A stretch of 64,000 nt of DNA from assembly GCA_000733355.1 (NCBI GenBank), contig JNVV01000001.1, forward strand, positions 2,624,219 through 2,688,218, read 5' to 3'. The stretch comes from Falciphora oryzae. Lineage: Eukaryota > Ascomycota > Sordariomycetes > Magnaporthales > Magnaporthaceae. This document shows, piece by piece, positions 43,030 through 54,117 of this stretch. The position numbers were made by a program, and so were the translations under genes. Numbering within the stretch: the first letter of the stretch is position 1; each line of letters opens with the position of its first letter. The notes under the pieces are model-generated. The model was not told the DNA's origin. It did no database searches and worked only from the letters and a program-made list of their open reading frames with translations.

Positions 43030-44477
43030 ATGTCGAAATTAATCTTGTCGACCGGGTAAGTTTTCGCGTGCCGCCATGACGTTCCGCAATGCGCCGGTTT
43101 TCTCGACTTTTTTTTTCTTTTTTTTTTTTTTTTTTTTGTCCGCGGCGAGACCCCTCACCTGCTCGGGACCGCGAGCGAACGCCGACATTCGGCATCGCCT
43201 GCTTCCACCACCGAATTTCCGCAAACAACGAAGCGACAGCAAGCTGATTGCACGATGCCTCGGGTGTCGGAAATAGAAACATCGTCTCCGGTGGACCGTC
43301 AATAATCCGCAAGCCGGGCGCGTACCGCTCCAACCTCGAGCTTACAAATTCGCTACGGAGCAATTTCTTGGCCGCCCAGGAGTACTACGGGTCCGCCGCC
43401 GCCGCCGAGGACGACCCGTTCGCTCGCAACGGCAACGGCAACAGTAACGGCAGCAGCAACGGCAATGGCAACAGCAACGGCAGCAATGGCCACCTCCACA
43501 GCAACGGCAGCAGGGGCTCCTCGCTCGGCGCCCGGCTCGCCCAGTCGTACCCGTACATCTGGACCGAGTGGCGGAAGAGGGACGGCGCCAAGGGCGGCGA
43601 GCAGGGCGAGGAGGAGGTTCTCTACATCCCGCGCATAGACTGGTCGACGTCGGGCTTGCAGGAGGAGGCGGCGCAGTACGACATCACAGTCAAGCTCTTC
43701 TTCCTGCCGGCGGAGCGGAGCAGCACCAGCACCAGCACCAGCACCACCAACGGTGCGGACACTGGCGGCGGTGGCGACGCCCTCGCCAAGCGGCAGGCCC
43801 TGGCGGCCGCGAGGGCGGGCTACGCGCGGGAGGCGCTGGACCTGGTGCTGCGCGAGCTGGGCGGCGCGTCGTCGGTCGACCTGCTCATCGTCTCGTTCCC
43901 GGGCATGTCGTTTGACGGCGACTGCGAGTGGGAGGCCGACAAGACCAACGCGGCGCAGGGCGACGACGACGACGAGGCCGCCACCTGGCGCGCCGTCGTC
44001 GACGAGCTGCACACGCGCCGCGGGCTCGTCAGGCGCCTCGGCATCGCCGAGTTTGGCAGCGAGAAGCTGGCCCGCTTCCTCAAGCGCGTCGGCGGCGGCG
44101 GCGGCGGCGGTGCCGAGGACGCTGCGGCCGCGCTGCGGCCGTCGGTCGACCAGATCAACATCAAGAACTGCTGCAACGTGCCCCCGCCGCTCGTCAAGCT
44201 GGCCAAGGAGCAGGGCATCGAGCTGCTCGTGCACAGCGACTGCACCGACGTCCTCCCCGCCGGCACCCTCCGCGAGCTCCTGGGGTCTGGCCCGCGCGGC
44301 GCTGGCATCCTCATCAACGATGGCGATGACGAGGAAGAGATGGTCGGCGCGCCGGCCCGTGTCCGTGGCGACATCGCGCCTCAGTGGGTGGTGAAGTACA
44401 CTGCGGTTGTCAGGGACCGCGGCGTCATTGAGAACAAGGGCTACTTCGCGGGCGCCCTTTTCACGGTGAAGGAATGA
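43030..44477 (+). CDS. GCLM: Glutamate-cysteine ligase modifier (regulatory) subunit
   Basis: Two exons, 43030-43055 and 43277-44477, give 408 residues starting MSKLILSTGNIVSGGPSIIR. Recognisable blocks of the GCLM/Gcs2 aldo-keto-reductase-like family are ITVKLFFLP, ALDLVLRELGGASSVDLLIV, RRLGIAEFGSEKLARFLKRV, VDQINIKNCCNVPPPLVKLA and IELLVHSDCTDVLP. It ends WVVKYTAVVRDRGVIENKGY followed by FAGALF. The subunit binds the catalytic ligase and raises glutathione synthesis in the cytosol. Residues ~57-85 are an Asn/Gly/Ser run from an AACGGC-type repeat, and there are further Ser/Thr and Gly runs. The 221-nt intron contains T9-C-T20 (43108-43137). Confidence 0.9.
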
Positions 44478-44800
44478 CGTTCTCGCACTTGGGATCAGTG
44501 TTTTAGCCCCTGGCTTGTTGTCGCGCGGCCCCCTCCTTTGTCCGATCTTGGATACTTGGGATTTTGGCACCTCTTGTTTTGCATACGATCTAGCTTGAAT
44601 AGCAGCGGGCGGCAGCAGCATTTGGTATTTATTAGCAGCCACGGCAGGCACTATTGCTTTCTTTTTGCCTTTTAGCCTTCCGAGGGTATATCATCGATAG
44701 ACAAATCGTACTCTTTTTCCCTTTCCAATCATCAGTGCTGTTTGGCAAAAACGAGGCACTCCTGTGAATCGTTTCTTCTTCTATTTCATCAATACTAACC
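44478..44800. other. Tail-to-tail spacer
   Basis: Short 3' regions of the GCLM gene (+) and BUD32 (-). Nothing else is seen. Confidence 0.5.
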
Positions 44801-45715
44801 TCAGCCAATCATGCTCCTCTTGCGTCCTCGCATCCGTACGTCCTCTAGCTTCCTCAATACGGGAGTAGCCTGCTTGAAGGCCTCCTGGTATCCCTTGAGA
44901 ACCTCGGAGAACAGGCTTTCGGCCCTGGGGTGAGTGCTCCCGAACGCCCTCTCTAGCACGTACAGGTCGACGGCCCTGTCCTCGTCCGAGGTGCTCTGGC
45001 TCGCCAGACCAAAGTCGATAACGACTATATCGCCGTCCAGCAGCGCATCGACGCTGTCCTCAGCGGCGCCATCACGGCCGTCGCTGCCTCCCGAGGCCCA
45101 AGGCCGGAGCATCATATTGCTGGTGGTCAGGTCGCCATGGACGACGCCGACGCGGTGAATGCCCCCGACGGCGGCGCCGACCCTCCTCATGAGCTTGACG
45201 AGGGACGGGTGTGCGCTTCCCGGGCCAGCAGCAGCAGTGCTCCGGCGCAGCCACTCGTTGAGGCGCGCGCGGACGGGGGCGCCGTCGATCCACTCCATCA
45301 TCAGCCAGCCGGCGGCCTCGTCGAGGGCGTAGACGGCCGGGACGGGCGGGGCCGACGAGGCGGCGGGCACGACGGCATCGCGGCGGCAGCGGGCGAGGAT
45401 GCGGGCCTCGGCCAGAATGCGCTGGCGCGTCAGGCGGGCGTCCAGCAGGGGGTGGCGGTACGGCTTGGAGGGCCGGTGCTTGAGGGCGCACGGCAGGTCC
45501 GGGCGCAGGTACGTCGTCTTGTACAGCCGGCCCTCGGCCCCCTGCGTGATCAGGGTCGGTGCTGCGCTCGAGGGGTGGGTGAGGATCGGGGGCAGCGGGA
45601 AGGGGAAGGCAGGGTGGCCGAGGCCAGCTGAGCCGGCCGTAGCTGCTCCTGTTCCTTGCTGCGACCCCGCCATGGCTTCGGCTTGCTGGGCCCCGCCGCG
45701 AAGGGGCTGGCTCAA
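44801..45715 (-). CDS. BUD32: Bud32/PRPK atypical kinase of the EKC/KEOPS complex
   Basis: An intronless frame of 304 residues. After an Ala/Gly/Gln-rich N-terminal stretch comes the Bud32 form of the nucleotide loop (LITQGAEGRLYKTTY). It continues with the Lys block PCALKHRPSKPYRHPLLDA, LTRQRILAEARILARC, the catalytic loop VVHGDLTTSNMMLRP (about residue 190) and VVIDFGLASQS (about 233). The protein ends with the conserved basic tail RGRKRSMIG. Bud32 is the ATPase of KEOPS, needed for tRNA t6A modification, and also affects telomeres and transcription. An internal Met at about residue 15 is an alternative start. Small Ala/Ser-rich insertions make it somewhat longer than the ~260 residues of yeast. 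Confidence 0.94.
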   Translation of the reverse strand: MSQPLRGGAQQAEAMAGSQQGTGAATAGSAGLGHPAFPFPLPPILTHPSSAAPTLITQGAEGRLYKTTYLRPDLPCALKHRPSKPYRHPLLDARLTRQRILAEARILARCRRDAVVPAASSAPPVPAVYALDEAAGWLMMEWIDGAPVRARLNEWLRRSTAAAGPGSAHPSLVKLMRRVGAAVGGIHRVGVVHGDLTTSNMMLRPWASGGSDGRDGAAEDSVDALLDGDIVVIDFGLASQSTSDEDRAVDLYVLERAFGSTHPRAESLFSEVLKGYQEAFKQATPVLRKLEDVRMRGRKRSMIG

Positions 45716-47422
45716 CTGCTTTTGAGACGGCGACCTCGGCCCGTTTTGGCTGCAGTGACTTTCCCAGCGCTCGCTAGGAACGGTTGTTCGAAGCTTGATG
45801 GAAGCACGCTAGACTTTGCCGTCTATTTCGGCACCGGCAACACTAAATTGTAAAACACGGCGATCTCGCAGATGCAGCATGGATCAATTTGGATGCTGCC
45901 GGATGGATATCGCAGGTTTTCCCTCCAGTAAATTTGGCGCGTTTGGTCCCTGAGTGGGGATGGCATTTGGCGGGGCTGGACCCGGACGAGTCTGTTTTCC
46001 CAGTGCTCGCCATTGTAACCTCCACTGCCGACCCCATAGGGCAGGCCTGGTGAGTAGCATGGCTCCAGAGAAGCCCACTGCAAGCCCTGGACGACGATCA
46101 GGTGGAAGAGAAAGTGCACGCATATGCAGACATGCCCGATACCGAAGGTGAATGCATTGCGGGCCTCGACGCGCGTGCAGCAGATGACTCCTCGACAACA
46201 AATCAGACTCCAGCGAACCCGTCCGTGGAAGCGAGCAGAGTGGAATTTCAAGGATGTGAGCATTTCATGCCTCTGTCCTGCGGGGCAGCCCACATAGAAA
46301 TCGACCCAGCAGCCGACCCAGCAGCCGAAACCTGGCGCACCACGCGCACACAGGAATTCAATTCGGAAGCTGTGGTCTGTGCAGGGAGGCCCAGGGAGGG
46401 ATTTCCCGCGGGGATCTCCCCCGTCAGTCACGTCAGCGTGGAAGCACGGGCGCACTTCAATTCAAAACCCCACGGTTTTTCCCGCACCGAAGGCTGATGT
46501 CACAAAAACCACAACCGCAGCTCCGTTTTCTTCACTCGCCGATTCTCGCATTCATCACCAGCCCCCTCAACCAACCATGGAGCAATCCCACCCCGCGTGG
46601 CCTTGTGACGGGAAATGCAGGGCAATGATTCGAATCGATTCGGATGGAATAAAATGACCCCGGGCCCTAGCCTCCTGCATGTGACAGGGGTTATCTGCAG
46701 CTGCAGGGGCCCGTCGCCCACAGAAGGACAAGTGAAAAGGCGGTGACGACTTGGTCTCAAGTGGGCTGTTTGGCAGGTTTGACGGACGCGGTGAGAGAGC
46801 AATCACTTCAAGACCAAGCCTCAAACACGAGCGGGACGACACGACCTCAAGGGAAGACAGACCCATCCGGGCCACGATGCCCTAGACGCCCTAGTGGACC
46901 GCACGATGAGATGCGGTCTGCCTGCGATGGCTCCATGGCCTGGCCGGCGCGCGCAAAGTGGCATGCTGGCTGCGTCGGATGTGCCGGGACGGCTTTCTGG
47001 TGACTGTCTTATATTCGGAGACTGCGGCCACAACATTCAAGTTGTTTGTTGGGATTTCTGACTTTTCCGCATCCACTTCTGTTTTATTTCTGGTTTTCCC
47101 CCTCCTTCGCGTCCTGTTTTCTGCCGCTCAAGTGACACCAAGCCCTCACACCCCCTCATCGATCGACCCTTTTCGGCTTAGCACACACCACACACCCGTC
47201 CATCGGCCTCCTATGTCGGTCTCCACTCCCACGCCCTCCCACCAGCTTAACAACTGGACCTCCCACCTCGCACACTAGCCGGAAATCTCTTTCTGCCTTG
47301 CAACTTTGACAGACACCACAAACCCCGCGAAGACGATGACGCGACGTCTGCCCGGAGCCAGGACAGTATCGACCCTCTGAGTTACAATCTACAGCAAGAA
47401 ACGGGCCAACAAGACAGACACT
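45716..47422. other. Divergent promoter region, no gene seen
   Basis: About 1.7 kb between BUD32 (-) and the unrecognised gene (+). The final 300 bases are C/T-rich with many CACACC and CTCC motifs, consistent with a promoter and leader for the plus-strand gene. A 12-base tandem duplication (GACCCAGCAGCC twice) lies at about 46303-46326. Confidence 0.5.
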
Positions 47423-48271
47423 ATGTCCGAATCTGTCCGTCAGGGGACTGTGATCCTTGTCCCCACCGCCTTCCTGCTCTCCGTCCTGGTTCTGGGTCAG
47501 ACCATCTCGCGTTACGCCTCCGCCTATGTCTCTGCCCCGACAGAGGTGTTGGTTTTCATCGACGCTCTTGACTCCTCTGTCGAGGAAAACGAATCTTACG
47601 ACCGCGACCTGACCCGGGTCCCGCGGCTTGAAGACAAGCTCCGGCTCGGCCGGCTGCTGCGCGAGATCCAGAAGGCCGGCGATGATCTGCGCGAGGATCT
47701 CAACAGCGTGCTGGTCCCAGCGCCGGCCTACAAGCCGGGCTTTGTCGAGATCACTGGTGGTCTCAAAGGTTGCGCCGGCAGCGGCAGCAACATGGCAGTC
47801 GGCCTGACCACGGCCCGTCTGCGTATGCCTGCGCGTATTCTCTGGGCGGCCCGGCGCACCCGACTCAACGAGAGGCTGCGTCGCATGGACATGCTGCGCA
47901 TGCGATTTCTCGTCGTCTACATGAGCATAGTCTCATCGCCCCCTGTGGCCTCGGAGAAGGTCGAGAAGCCCGCGCCCGCCTTGCCATCCACGCCGGAGAG
48001 GGCGATTCCTCCGGCTCCTCCACTCCCCAGCCACCCGCACCACCACTTCCCGGCTCTCGGGGTCTCGATGGGTGAGAAGCGAAAGCCGCCTATGCGTCGG
48101 CTCACCACCCAGGCAATGGGTCACCATGACGCCACTCTCGACGAAGACAAGTTCGGTGGCACCCACCGGCGAGGCTGGGCCGGCGTCGTCCAGGAGCTGC
48201 AACGCTCGCCCCTGATGCACAAGCGCCATGCCAGCATCGAGAACCACATGCGACGGGCACAGACACCTTGA
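47423..48271 (+). CDS. Unrecognised protein with N-terminal membrane anchor
   Basis: An intronless frame of 282 residues with a long pyrimidine-rich leader. I do not recognise the family. Residues 9-25 (TVILVPTAFLLSVLVLG) form a hydrophobic segment, either a signal anchor or an uncleaved signal. Residues ~66-97 are a charged helix (LEDKLRLGRLLREIQKAGDD). Residues ~131-172 are a strongly basic amphipathic helix ending in a hydrophobic patch (RMRFLVVYMSIVSS). Residues 173-215 are Pro/His-rich, and the tail is basic. Codon usage is even and G/C-ending, there is no frameshift, and the frame ends in a convergent arrangement with IRC22, all of which support a real gene. No function is proposed. Confidence 0.7.
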   Translation: MSESVRQGTVILVPTAFLLSVLVLGQTISRYASAYVSAPTEVLVFIDALDSSVEENESYDRDLTRVPRLEDKLRLGRLLREIQKAGDDLREDLNSVLVPAPAYKPGFVEITGGLKGCAGSGSNMAVGLTTARLRMPARILWAARRTRLNERLRRMDMLRMRFLVVYMSIVSSPPVASEKVEKPAPALPSTPERAIPPAPPLPSHPHHHFPALGVSMGEKRKPPMRRLTTQAMGHHDATLDEDKFGGTHRRGWAGVVQELQRSPLMHKRHASIENHMRRAQTP

Positions 48272-49729
48272 GCCAACACATCACAACCCAGCCCCGTTCT
48301 CACGCTTTGCAAGGCAAGCATCAACCAATATTCACTTCTGACGACCGAGCTGCCTGCCGTCGACGGCAACTCTGGTCGATTCTCTTTTGTCTCTTCACCA
48401 CACACCCACTTGATGTCACATGACACGGAAGCATCGGCCTCTTACCTGGCGTCCACCCTTTTCCCCCGACGCCCATTTTCTTAATGACACCCGTCGGCCC
48501 ACATCCTCCCCGAGTATTGCGCTGCACACTTTCCTTTCCCCGAAAATATTTCGCCACCATCTTCCTGGCGTCACGGCGTCTACCCCATCTACGAGCAACA
48601 CGACTCTCCAGTTCGGATTTTGACGATTCAACAGTCACGAGGCTACGAGCCATCAACACCCTATGATGATGATTTTTCAATGGCGGCGGATCTCTTTTGG
48701 TTTCCTATGTTCTTCGGTTTCCTATTTCCCAAACGTACTTGCGTTCTCACGCATGGGGCTCACAGCTTGCCATGCTATTTTTTTTTTTCTTTACCCATAG
48801 CAGATACCCCTTTATTGCCCAGGGGCGCTACCAACCGGTTCTGCCTGTTGGATGCCTCTGGTCATACGATGTCTTCTCGTTTTCCTACTTTTAACCCCCG
48901 TTCTAGCCACATCACCACCCACCGTTTCCAGCGTCTCCCCTTATTCCTTCAAAAGCCTGGCGTGCTTTTCGAGATTGCGTACTGTGCGGTAGTTTTGATT
49001 TATGTGCTTTGCGATACTTTTGATGGAAGGACTAGGAGTCTAAATTCAAAAAGCATATTTATCCATCTCCCTCGCGCTACCTGTGTCATCTTCCAATCTC
49101 CCCCGTGTGCTCACAATCACCATCAAGTGCATGCATGCCGGTGCCGGTGAGGTTGCGACCCAACCTCTCGCGCAGCCCTCGATGCAGTACATTTACTCTA
49201 CGTGGCACAGGTATGTTTGGACTGAAGCTAGTGCAAGTCCTCGACCAGCTCAGCAAAACGCCTAGCGTGATGCTTGGCGTGCAAGTGCATGGCCTTCCCC
49301 AGCCACCTCTAGACACTATGGAATAATACACCGATTCTTGGGAGATGGATTCTATCCATAGGCTTGATTTCAGCTCATCGCATGCTTCCGGTGTTCATCA
49401 TGATGTTCTTGACTGTTTTGCTCGACCTCGTGTGGACTGTGGCTGCCCGAACAGCCGTCATTAATCATTTGATACTATCTGGCGCGCAAAATCGGATTTT
49501 TAAACCTCACAAAGACAACGATGTCTCCGCTCCGTTTTCATGGTCGATGCCGGCCCTGCCACATTATATATAATCCACCCGGGGCCCATTCCTATAATAG
49601 ATTTTTTTTTTCCCGTCCAGTACGAAAGGCAACGACAAGAATGGGCCGAAAATATCGCAGACAAATGGTGATGATCCCGAATTTGACCCTCCCTTTCTCT
49701 TCTCCTAAAAAAGTTTCACCTACACTTTT
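48272..49729. other. Tail-to-tail spacer, T-rich
   Basis: About 1.46 kb holding the 3' ends of the unrecognised gene (+) and IRC22 (-). T-runs occur near 48779-48789 and 49602-49611. Open frames are short, T-rich and motif-free. Confidence 0.5.
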
Positions 49730-50815
49730 TTACTCCTTGGCCTTCTTGGCCGACTTGACGCGCTTGGCGACGGGGCGATTGATGTGGTGGGCGGGGATCC
49801 AGCTGGCGTCGAAGCTGCCATCGGCGCCGCTCGTGGCGCCGGCCGACTCGTTGCCCGACAGCGGCTCCTCGACCTTCTTGACGGGCGCGGCGGCGGTGGG
49901 CTTCTTGGGCCTCGGGGCGCGCTTGGCCTGGGGGAACAGAGCCTCGATCCACGTCTTGTAGACGAAGTAGAGGGTGCCGCCGAAGACGCCGGTGAGGACG
50001 AGGTACAGGAAGATGCTGTGGTTTTTGTTTTGTGTGTTGGCAAGTTGCATGGCACATACTGGGCATGATGAATAATAGGAGAGAGCTAATAAACTCACAT
50101 CTGCGGGTCCAGGAAGCTGGTGGGCGGCTCGACGATGCTGGCCTTGCCGCTGTGCGCGGGGATCTGGAACGTCTGGCCCTTTGCGTTGCTGACGATGGCG
50201 ACGAGGTCGACGCGGACGTCCTGGGGCTGCATGTCGAGCGTGAAGGAGTAGGTGAGCGGCCACTTGTCGCCCGCGGGCACCATGACGTCGTACTTGACGG
50301 CCGTCAGGTTGCGCAGGATGGGCGCGGGCTTGTCGTCGGCGGCTGCGGGAGGCTCCGGCCGCGCCAGGGCGCCGCCAATGAAGTTGACGCGCAGCGGCTT
50401 GTCCTCGTTGTTGGTGATCTCGACGACCGCCTTGGTCGGCCGCCCGTTGACGAGCTTGACGCCGAAGATGTCGGCCTCGGGGAAGGTCGTCGCCACGTCC
50501 ACCTTGAGCTGCGGCGCCGCCGGGGGAGCTTCCTTGGCGGCCTCGCCGCTTGGGGCGCTCTGTAGGTGGGAGGCAAGGTTCAGGTCAGCCATTGTTGAAT
50601 GATATCAGGGAGGGGGCCAATTGGTCGTCGCCCGTAATGGGCAACAATGGTAAATGGTCGTGCGACCTGGACGGGAAGCTTGTTGGCGGTGGCTCGCGTG
50701 GGAACACATGACGGATGGGCCATTTTCAGCGGGACACACATACCTCACCCTGGGCAAAGACGCCCACGAGCTGGCAGGCCAGCAGCGCGAGGCCGGTGAG
50801 CTTGAGAGAAACCAT
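49730..50815 (-). CDS. IRC22: Irc22, TRAP-alpha (SSR1) homologue of the ER translocon
   Basis: Three exons, 50815-50744, 50559-50099 and 50015-49730, give 272 residues. Exon 1 is a signal peptide ([20 protein letters not shown], then AQGE). The lumenal domain has [40 protein letters not shown] and [20 protein letters not shown]. After the second splice comes the membrane helix ([20 protein letters not shown]) and a basic cytosolic tail ending [11 protein letters not shown]. This is the Irc22/TRAP-alpha layout. TRAP associates with the Sec61 channel and helps insertion of some secretory proteins. A shorter start inside the first intron (MADLNLAS) would lack the signal peptide and is not preferred. 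Confidence 0.92.
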
Positions 50816-51414
50816 TGTTGAGGTGGCCGATATCAGGAGGACTGTCGCGGGATGGGGAGGGGAGGAGGACGGGGTTTGCGGAAGGAGGGAGAGACTTTGT
50901 GGTCGTTGGAGAGCTGTGATGGAGGTGGTGTCTTGTCCTCAAAGGTGGTATTGGCCCTTGCGACATTCGTGGCCAGAAATCAATTGGGCCCACTCGGATC
51001 TGGTCCGTGCGTGACACTGGCCATGTGGCAGCCAGCCTAACCGAGCTCGGCTACCCCTGTTGACTTTGCTGCCCCTGAAGCGAGCTTGAAAACCCTGGGA
51101 GATTCCAGGATGGGAGGTTTGGGTCGCGATGAGTGACGGATTACGCAAAACTGCATGTCGACAATAGAGCGCGACAGCGATGGGCCGCGTGGAGTGAGGT
51201 CGTTTCAGCGGATATTTGCACAGACAAATGTCAGCACATACGCAGCTTACGAAAAGTGAGGCTGATGTCACGAAGTGCGGTGGACTGCGTGTGACCTCCT
51301 CCAACTTTTTATAAATTACAGTTATCCTGGTGTACAGCTATCCTGAGATTACCCTTTATTTATAAACTTGACGAGTCTGCCCTATGTACCCCCGGGTACA
51401 CATCGCTTTCGCAC
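50816..51414. other. Spacer at the left boundary of the qa cluster
   Basis: It holds the IRC22 promoter and the 3' region of the quinate permease. A small dyad (TGTACCC-CC-GGGTACA, 51385-51400) sits 14 bases beyond the permease stop and might aid 3' end formation. No gene is seen. Confidence 0.5.
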
Positions 51415-53364
51415 CTAAACGATCTCTTTACGCTCCTCGTCAGGCTTCTCGGTCGAGACGCCCGACCCTTCGGCGTTCCGGCGGAACTCCTCGTCCTCCA
51501 GGTGAAGCTCCTCCATGATGAGCTTGTTGGCCTTCCAAACGGGCTTGATCTCGAACAGCCGGTCCATCTTCTCGAGCGGGATCGACTTGGTCTCGGGAAC
51601 TAAGAACCAGACGAAGACAGCTGAGATCATCATGAGACTTCCAAAGAAGATGTACACGCTGTTGTAAACCGTTAGCATTAGGTGCCGTAAATAAGCGAGG
51701 GGTACGGAAATAGGGATTGTGATGCTTGTCTGCGTCAGTACTAACCCGAAGCCCATCTTGAGGAACATTTGCGGCGTGAACCTGCTGATAAGGAAGTTCC
51801 AGAACCAGTTGTTGCACGCCGCCCAGGCCTGGCCGAGAGCCCTCGTATTAACATCATACATCTCACTGTTCAGCACCCAAGGTGTACCGTTCCAGGAAGG
51901 CGTGTAGAAGCTAGATGATTTCGGGTCAGTTGAGGCCACATGACAGATCTGAAGTGCATGTTGAGGGTGAGGTTAAACTTACGCAGTCCAAAGGTAGAAC
52001 ATGAAAATGGCAGAAACTCCGGCTGATGAGAGAGGGGTGTTCTCGCTGCTGCTGCTGCTGCTATTCGAGACTCCTGCCAGCGAGATATATCCTCCGATGT
52101 AGTACATGCCTGCGCGGTTGTTTCAAGTCAGCTCGTGTATCCTGTTGAAAAGCAAGGTTTCTATCCAATCCGGCCGGGGTGGAACAAGACGGTATACGTA
52201 CAAAGACCTCCGCCAATGGCTCCGACGAGAAACATGGCACGGCGTCCAAACTGGTCAACGAGGTAAAGGAGCCAAATGATGGTCAAGACCGTCTTGACGA
52301 CACCGAAAATGCCCGTCGTGAGCAGCGATGAATTGGTGCCGCGGATGCCGATGCTGGCGAAGACGGTGGGGCTGTAGTAGTTGATGGCGTTGATGCCAGA
52401 TCCGTTCTGCCACAGGAACATGAAGGCGCCGAGGAAGAAGCGCCATTGGATCTTGCGGTCCGACAGCGCGCTGAACGGCTTCCAGAAGCCGCGGCCGACC
52501 TCCTTGGCGTAGCGGTCAAGGTCCGCGTCGATGTAGGCAATCTCCTCGACCATGTAGATGTCGTCGACCCCGAGGTTCCTGATCCAAGCGAGGTTCTTGA
52601 GGGCCTCCTCCCTGCGGCCGCGCGAGAACAGCCAGCGGGGGGACTCCTTCATCCAGAGGGCGCCGAAGAAGAGCATGCCCGAGGGGATGAGCTGGACGGC
52701 GAAGGGGATGAGCCACTGGCTGTGGGACGGCGCCATGGTCGTGTTGACGCCGTAGTTGATCCAGAAACCGACGAGGCCGCCAATCTGCCAGCCGAGCTCG
52801 TATATGCCCACGAGGCGGCCGCGAACGGCGGGCGGTGAGATCTCGGAGATGTATATCGGGACGACGTTCGAGGAGGCGCCTACGCCGATGCCGGCGAGGA
52901 CGCGGCCGCCGATGATGAGGCCCAGGCCGCGCTGCTTGTTGGCGCCTAGCATCATGCCAGCACCGAGCGTGAAGACGGTGACGAAGATGAGGAGGGACTT
53001 GCGGCGGCCGAGGTAGAAGTTGGTGACGAAAGCCATGATGCTGCCGAAAAAGGCGCCTGCTTGGTAGACGGAGACGATGTTTGCCTGGACGAGCGCCAGG
53101 TCTTCGGGCTGGTAGCTCGCAAAATCGAATTCACTCTTGAACGACGGGAGGGCAAGAGTGCCACCGATGAAGGCCTGCGAGGAGGGGTCAGTACCCTGAC
53201 CTGGTAGGAGAGGTCAACACCACCAAGCAAGAAGAAATGCTACTGACAGAGTCATATCCAATCATACACGCCGCGATGGACGCGACGGTGGCGCACATGT
53301 AGACGCGCCAGTTGTAGACGGCCTTCGGCGTCGGCCGGTCTTCCTTGAGGTCGAGAAGACCCAT
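51415..53364 (-). CDS. qa-y: Quinate permease (MFS sugar-porter family), qa-y/qutD
   Basis: Five exons: 53364-53248, 53174-52202, 52109-51983, 51910-51746 and 51658-51415, giving 541 residues, the usual QutD/QA-Y size. It begins MGLLDLKEDRPTPKAVYNWR, the opening typical of quinate permeases. Sugar-porter signatures follow: YLGRRKS between helices 2 and 3, PIYISEISPPAVRGRLVGIY, LWQNGSGINAINYYSPTVFA and PETKSIPLEKMDRLFE. Twelve membrane helices are expected. Identity as the quinate carrier rests on both the N-terminal pattern and its place next to qa-1S. The first and last donors are GTCAGT and GTTAGT. The C-terminal tail is charged and cytosolic. Confidence 0.93.
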
Positions 53365-54117
53365 GATGCAGAGCTGGCTGTCCCGAAGCGCTTAGGACAG
53401 GTAGGTGCTGGGCGACGCGGGTTGTTGAGGGTATAGGGCAGGTCGGGAGCGGTGGCGACAAAGGGGAGACCGTGAGAAAAGGAGCCGGGGACCAAGTGCA
53501 TAAGTAGGCGGCGCCCTGATACTGGTAGCAGGAGCAACCAACGCCGCAGCAGCTCAAGCTTCGTCCTGGCTTGTCGCTGCTACCCACAGAAGACAGCAAG
53601 AAGCTCAATCCGGGGTAGAGTCCCGGGGGCGCAGCGAGAGCGACGCCGGCGCGCCGCAGAGGTTCATCGACATGGCAGAGATTTCCCGTCATTTGCGAGG
53701 TACCGGATTGGGTTGCTCATGCAATGCTGCGGTGCCCCAGATTCCCGAGTCAAGCCAGGGGGATGTTGGTCGCTTCGGCAGCGGGGCGCGTGGGGAAGGG
53801 CCCCTTTCTCCGAGGGAAGAGTCTTTAACCGGGCCAAGAACCCCCGAGTTCCCGGCACAAACGCCAGGGCATGGATGCCATGTGCCGTCGTGTGCGCGCG
53901 GCCATGTGCCCGTCAGATTTGACCGGCCAATCGATGGGACATGGGGCCTCGAGTGAAACCTGGAGGCGCGGGGAAAGCGCAGCTCCAGCAGGCTAGGCAG
54001 GTCTGGGCGACAAGGCTAATGCACATTGCCAATAGATTGCATTTCCAGCTCTGGCGCGCCGCAGTAGCAAGTACGGACTGTACCTAGTACCTATGTAGGA
54101 GCAGGCGTGCGGGCCGA
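53365..54117. other. qa-y promoter and qa-1S 3' region
   Basis: The permease promoter must lie here because both neighbours are on the minus strand. I searched for the qa activator site (GGRTAARYRYTTATCC) on both strands and found only a weak half-site near 53498-53508 (GCATAAGTA). No gene is seen. Confidence 0.45.

Noticed and set aside
43353..44651. A 432-codon minus-strand frame opposite the GCLM gene
   Set aside because: It is a low-complexity Ala/Val/Arg shadow of the conserved plus-strand gene.
51385..51400. Dyad TGTACCC-CC-GGGTACA after the qa-y stop
   Set aside because: Seven-base arms are too short to claim an element; it is noted only as a possible 3' feature.
53498..53508. Possible activator half-site before qa-y
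   Set aside because: Only one half of the dyad resembles the consensus; the other half does not match.
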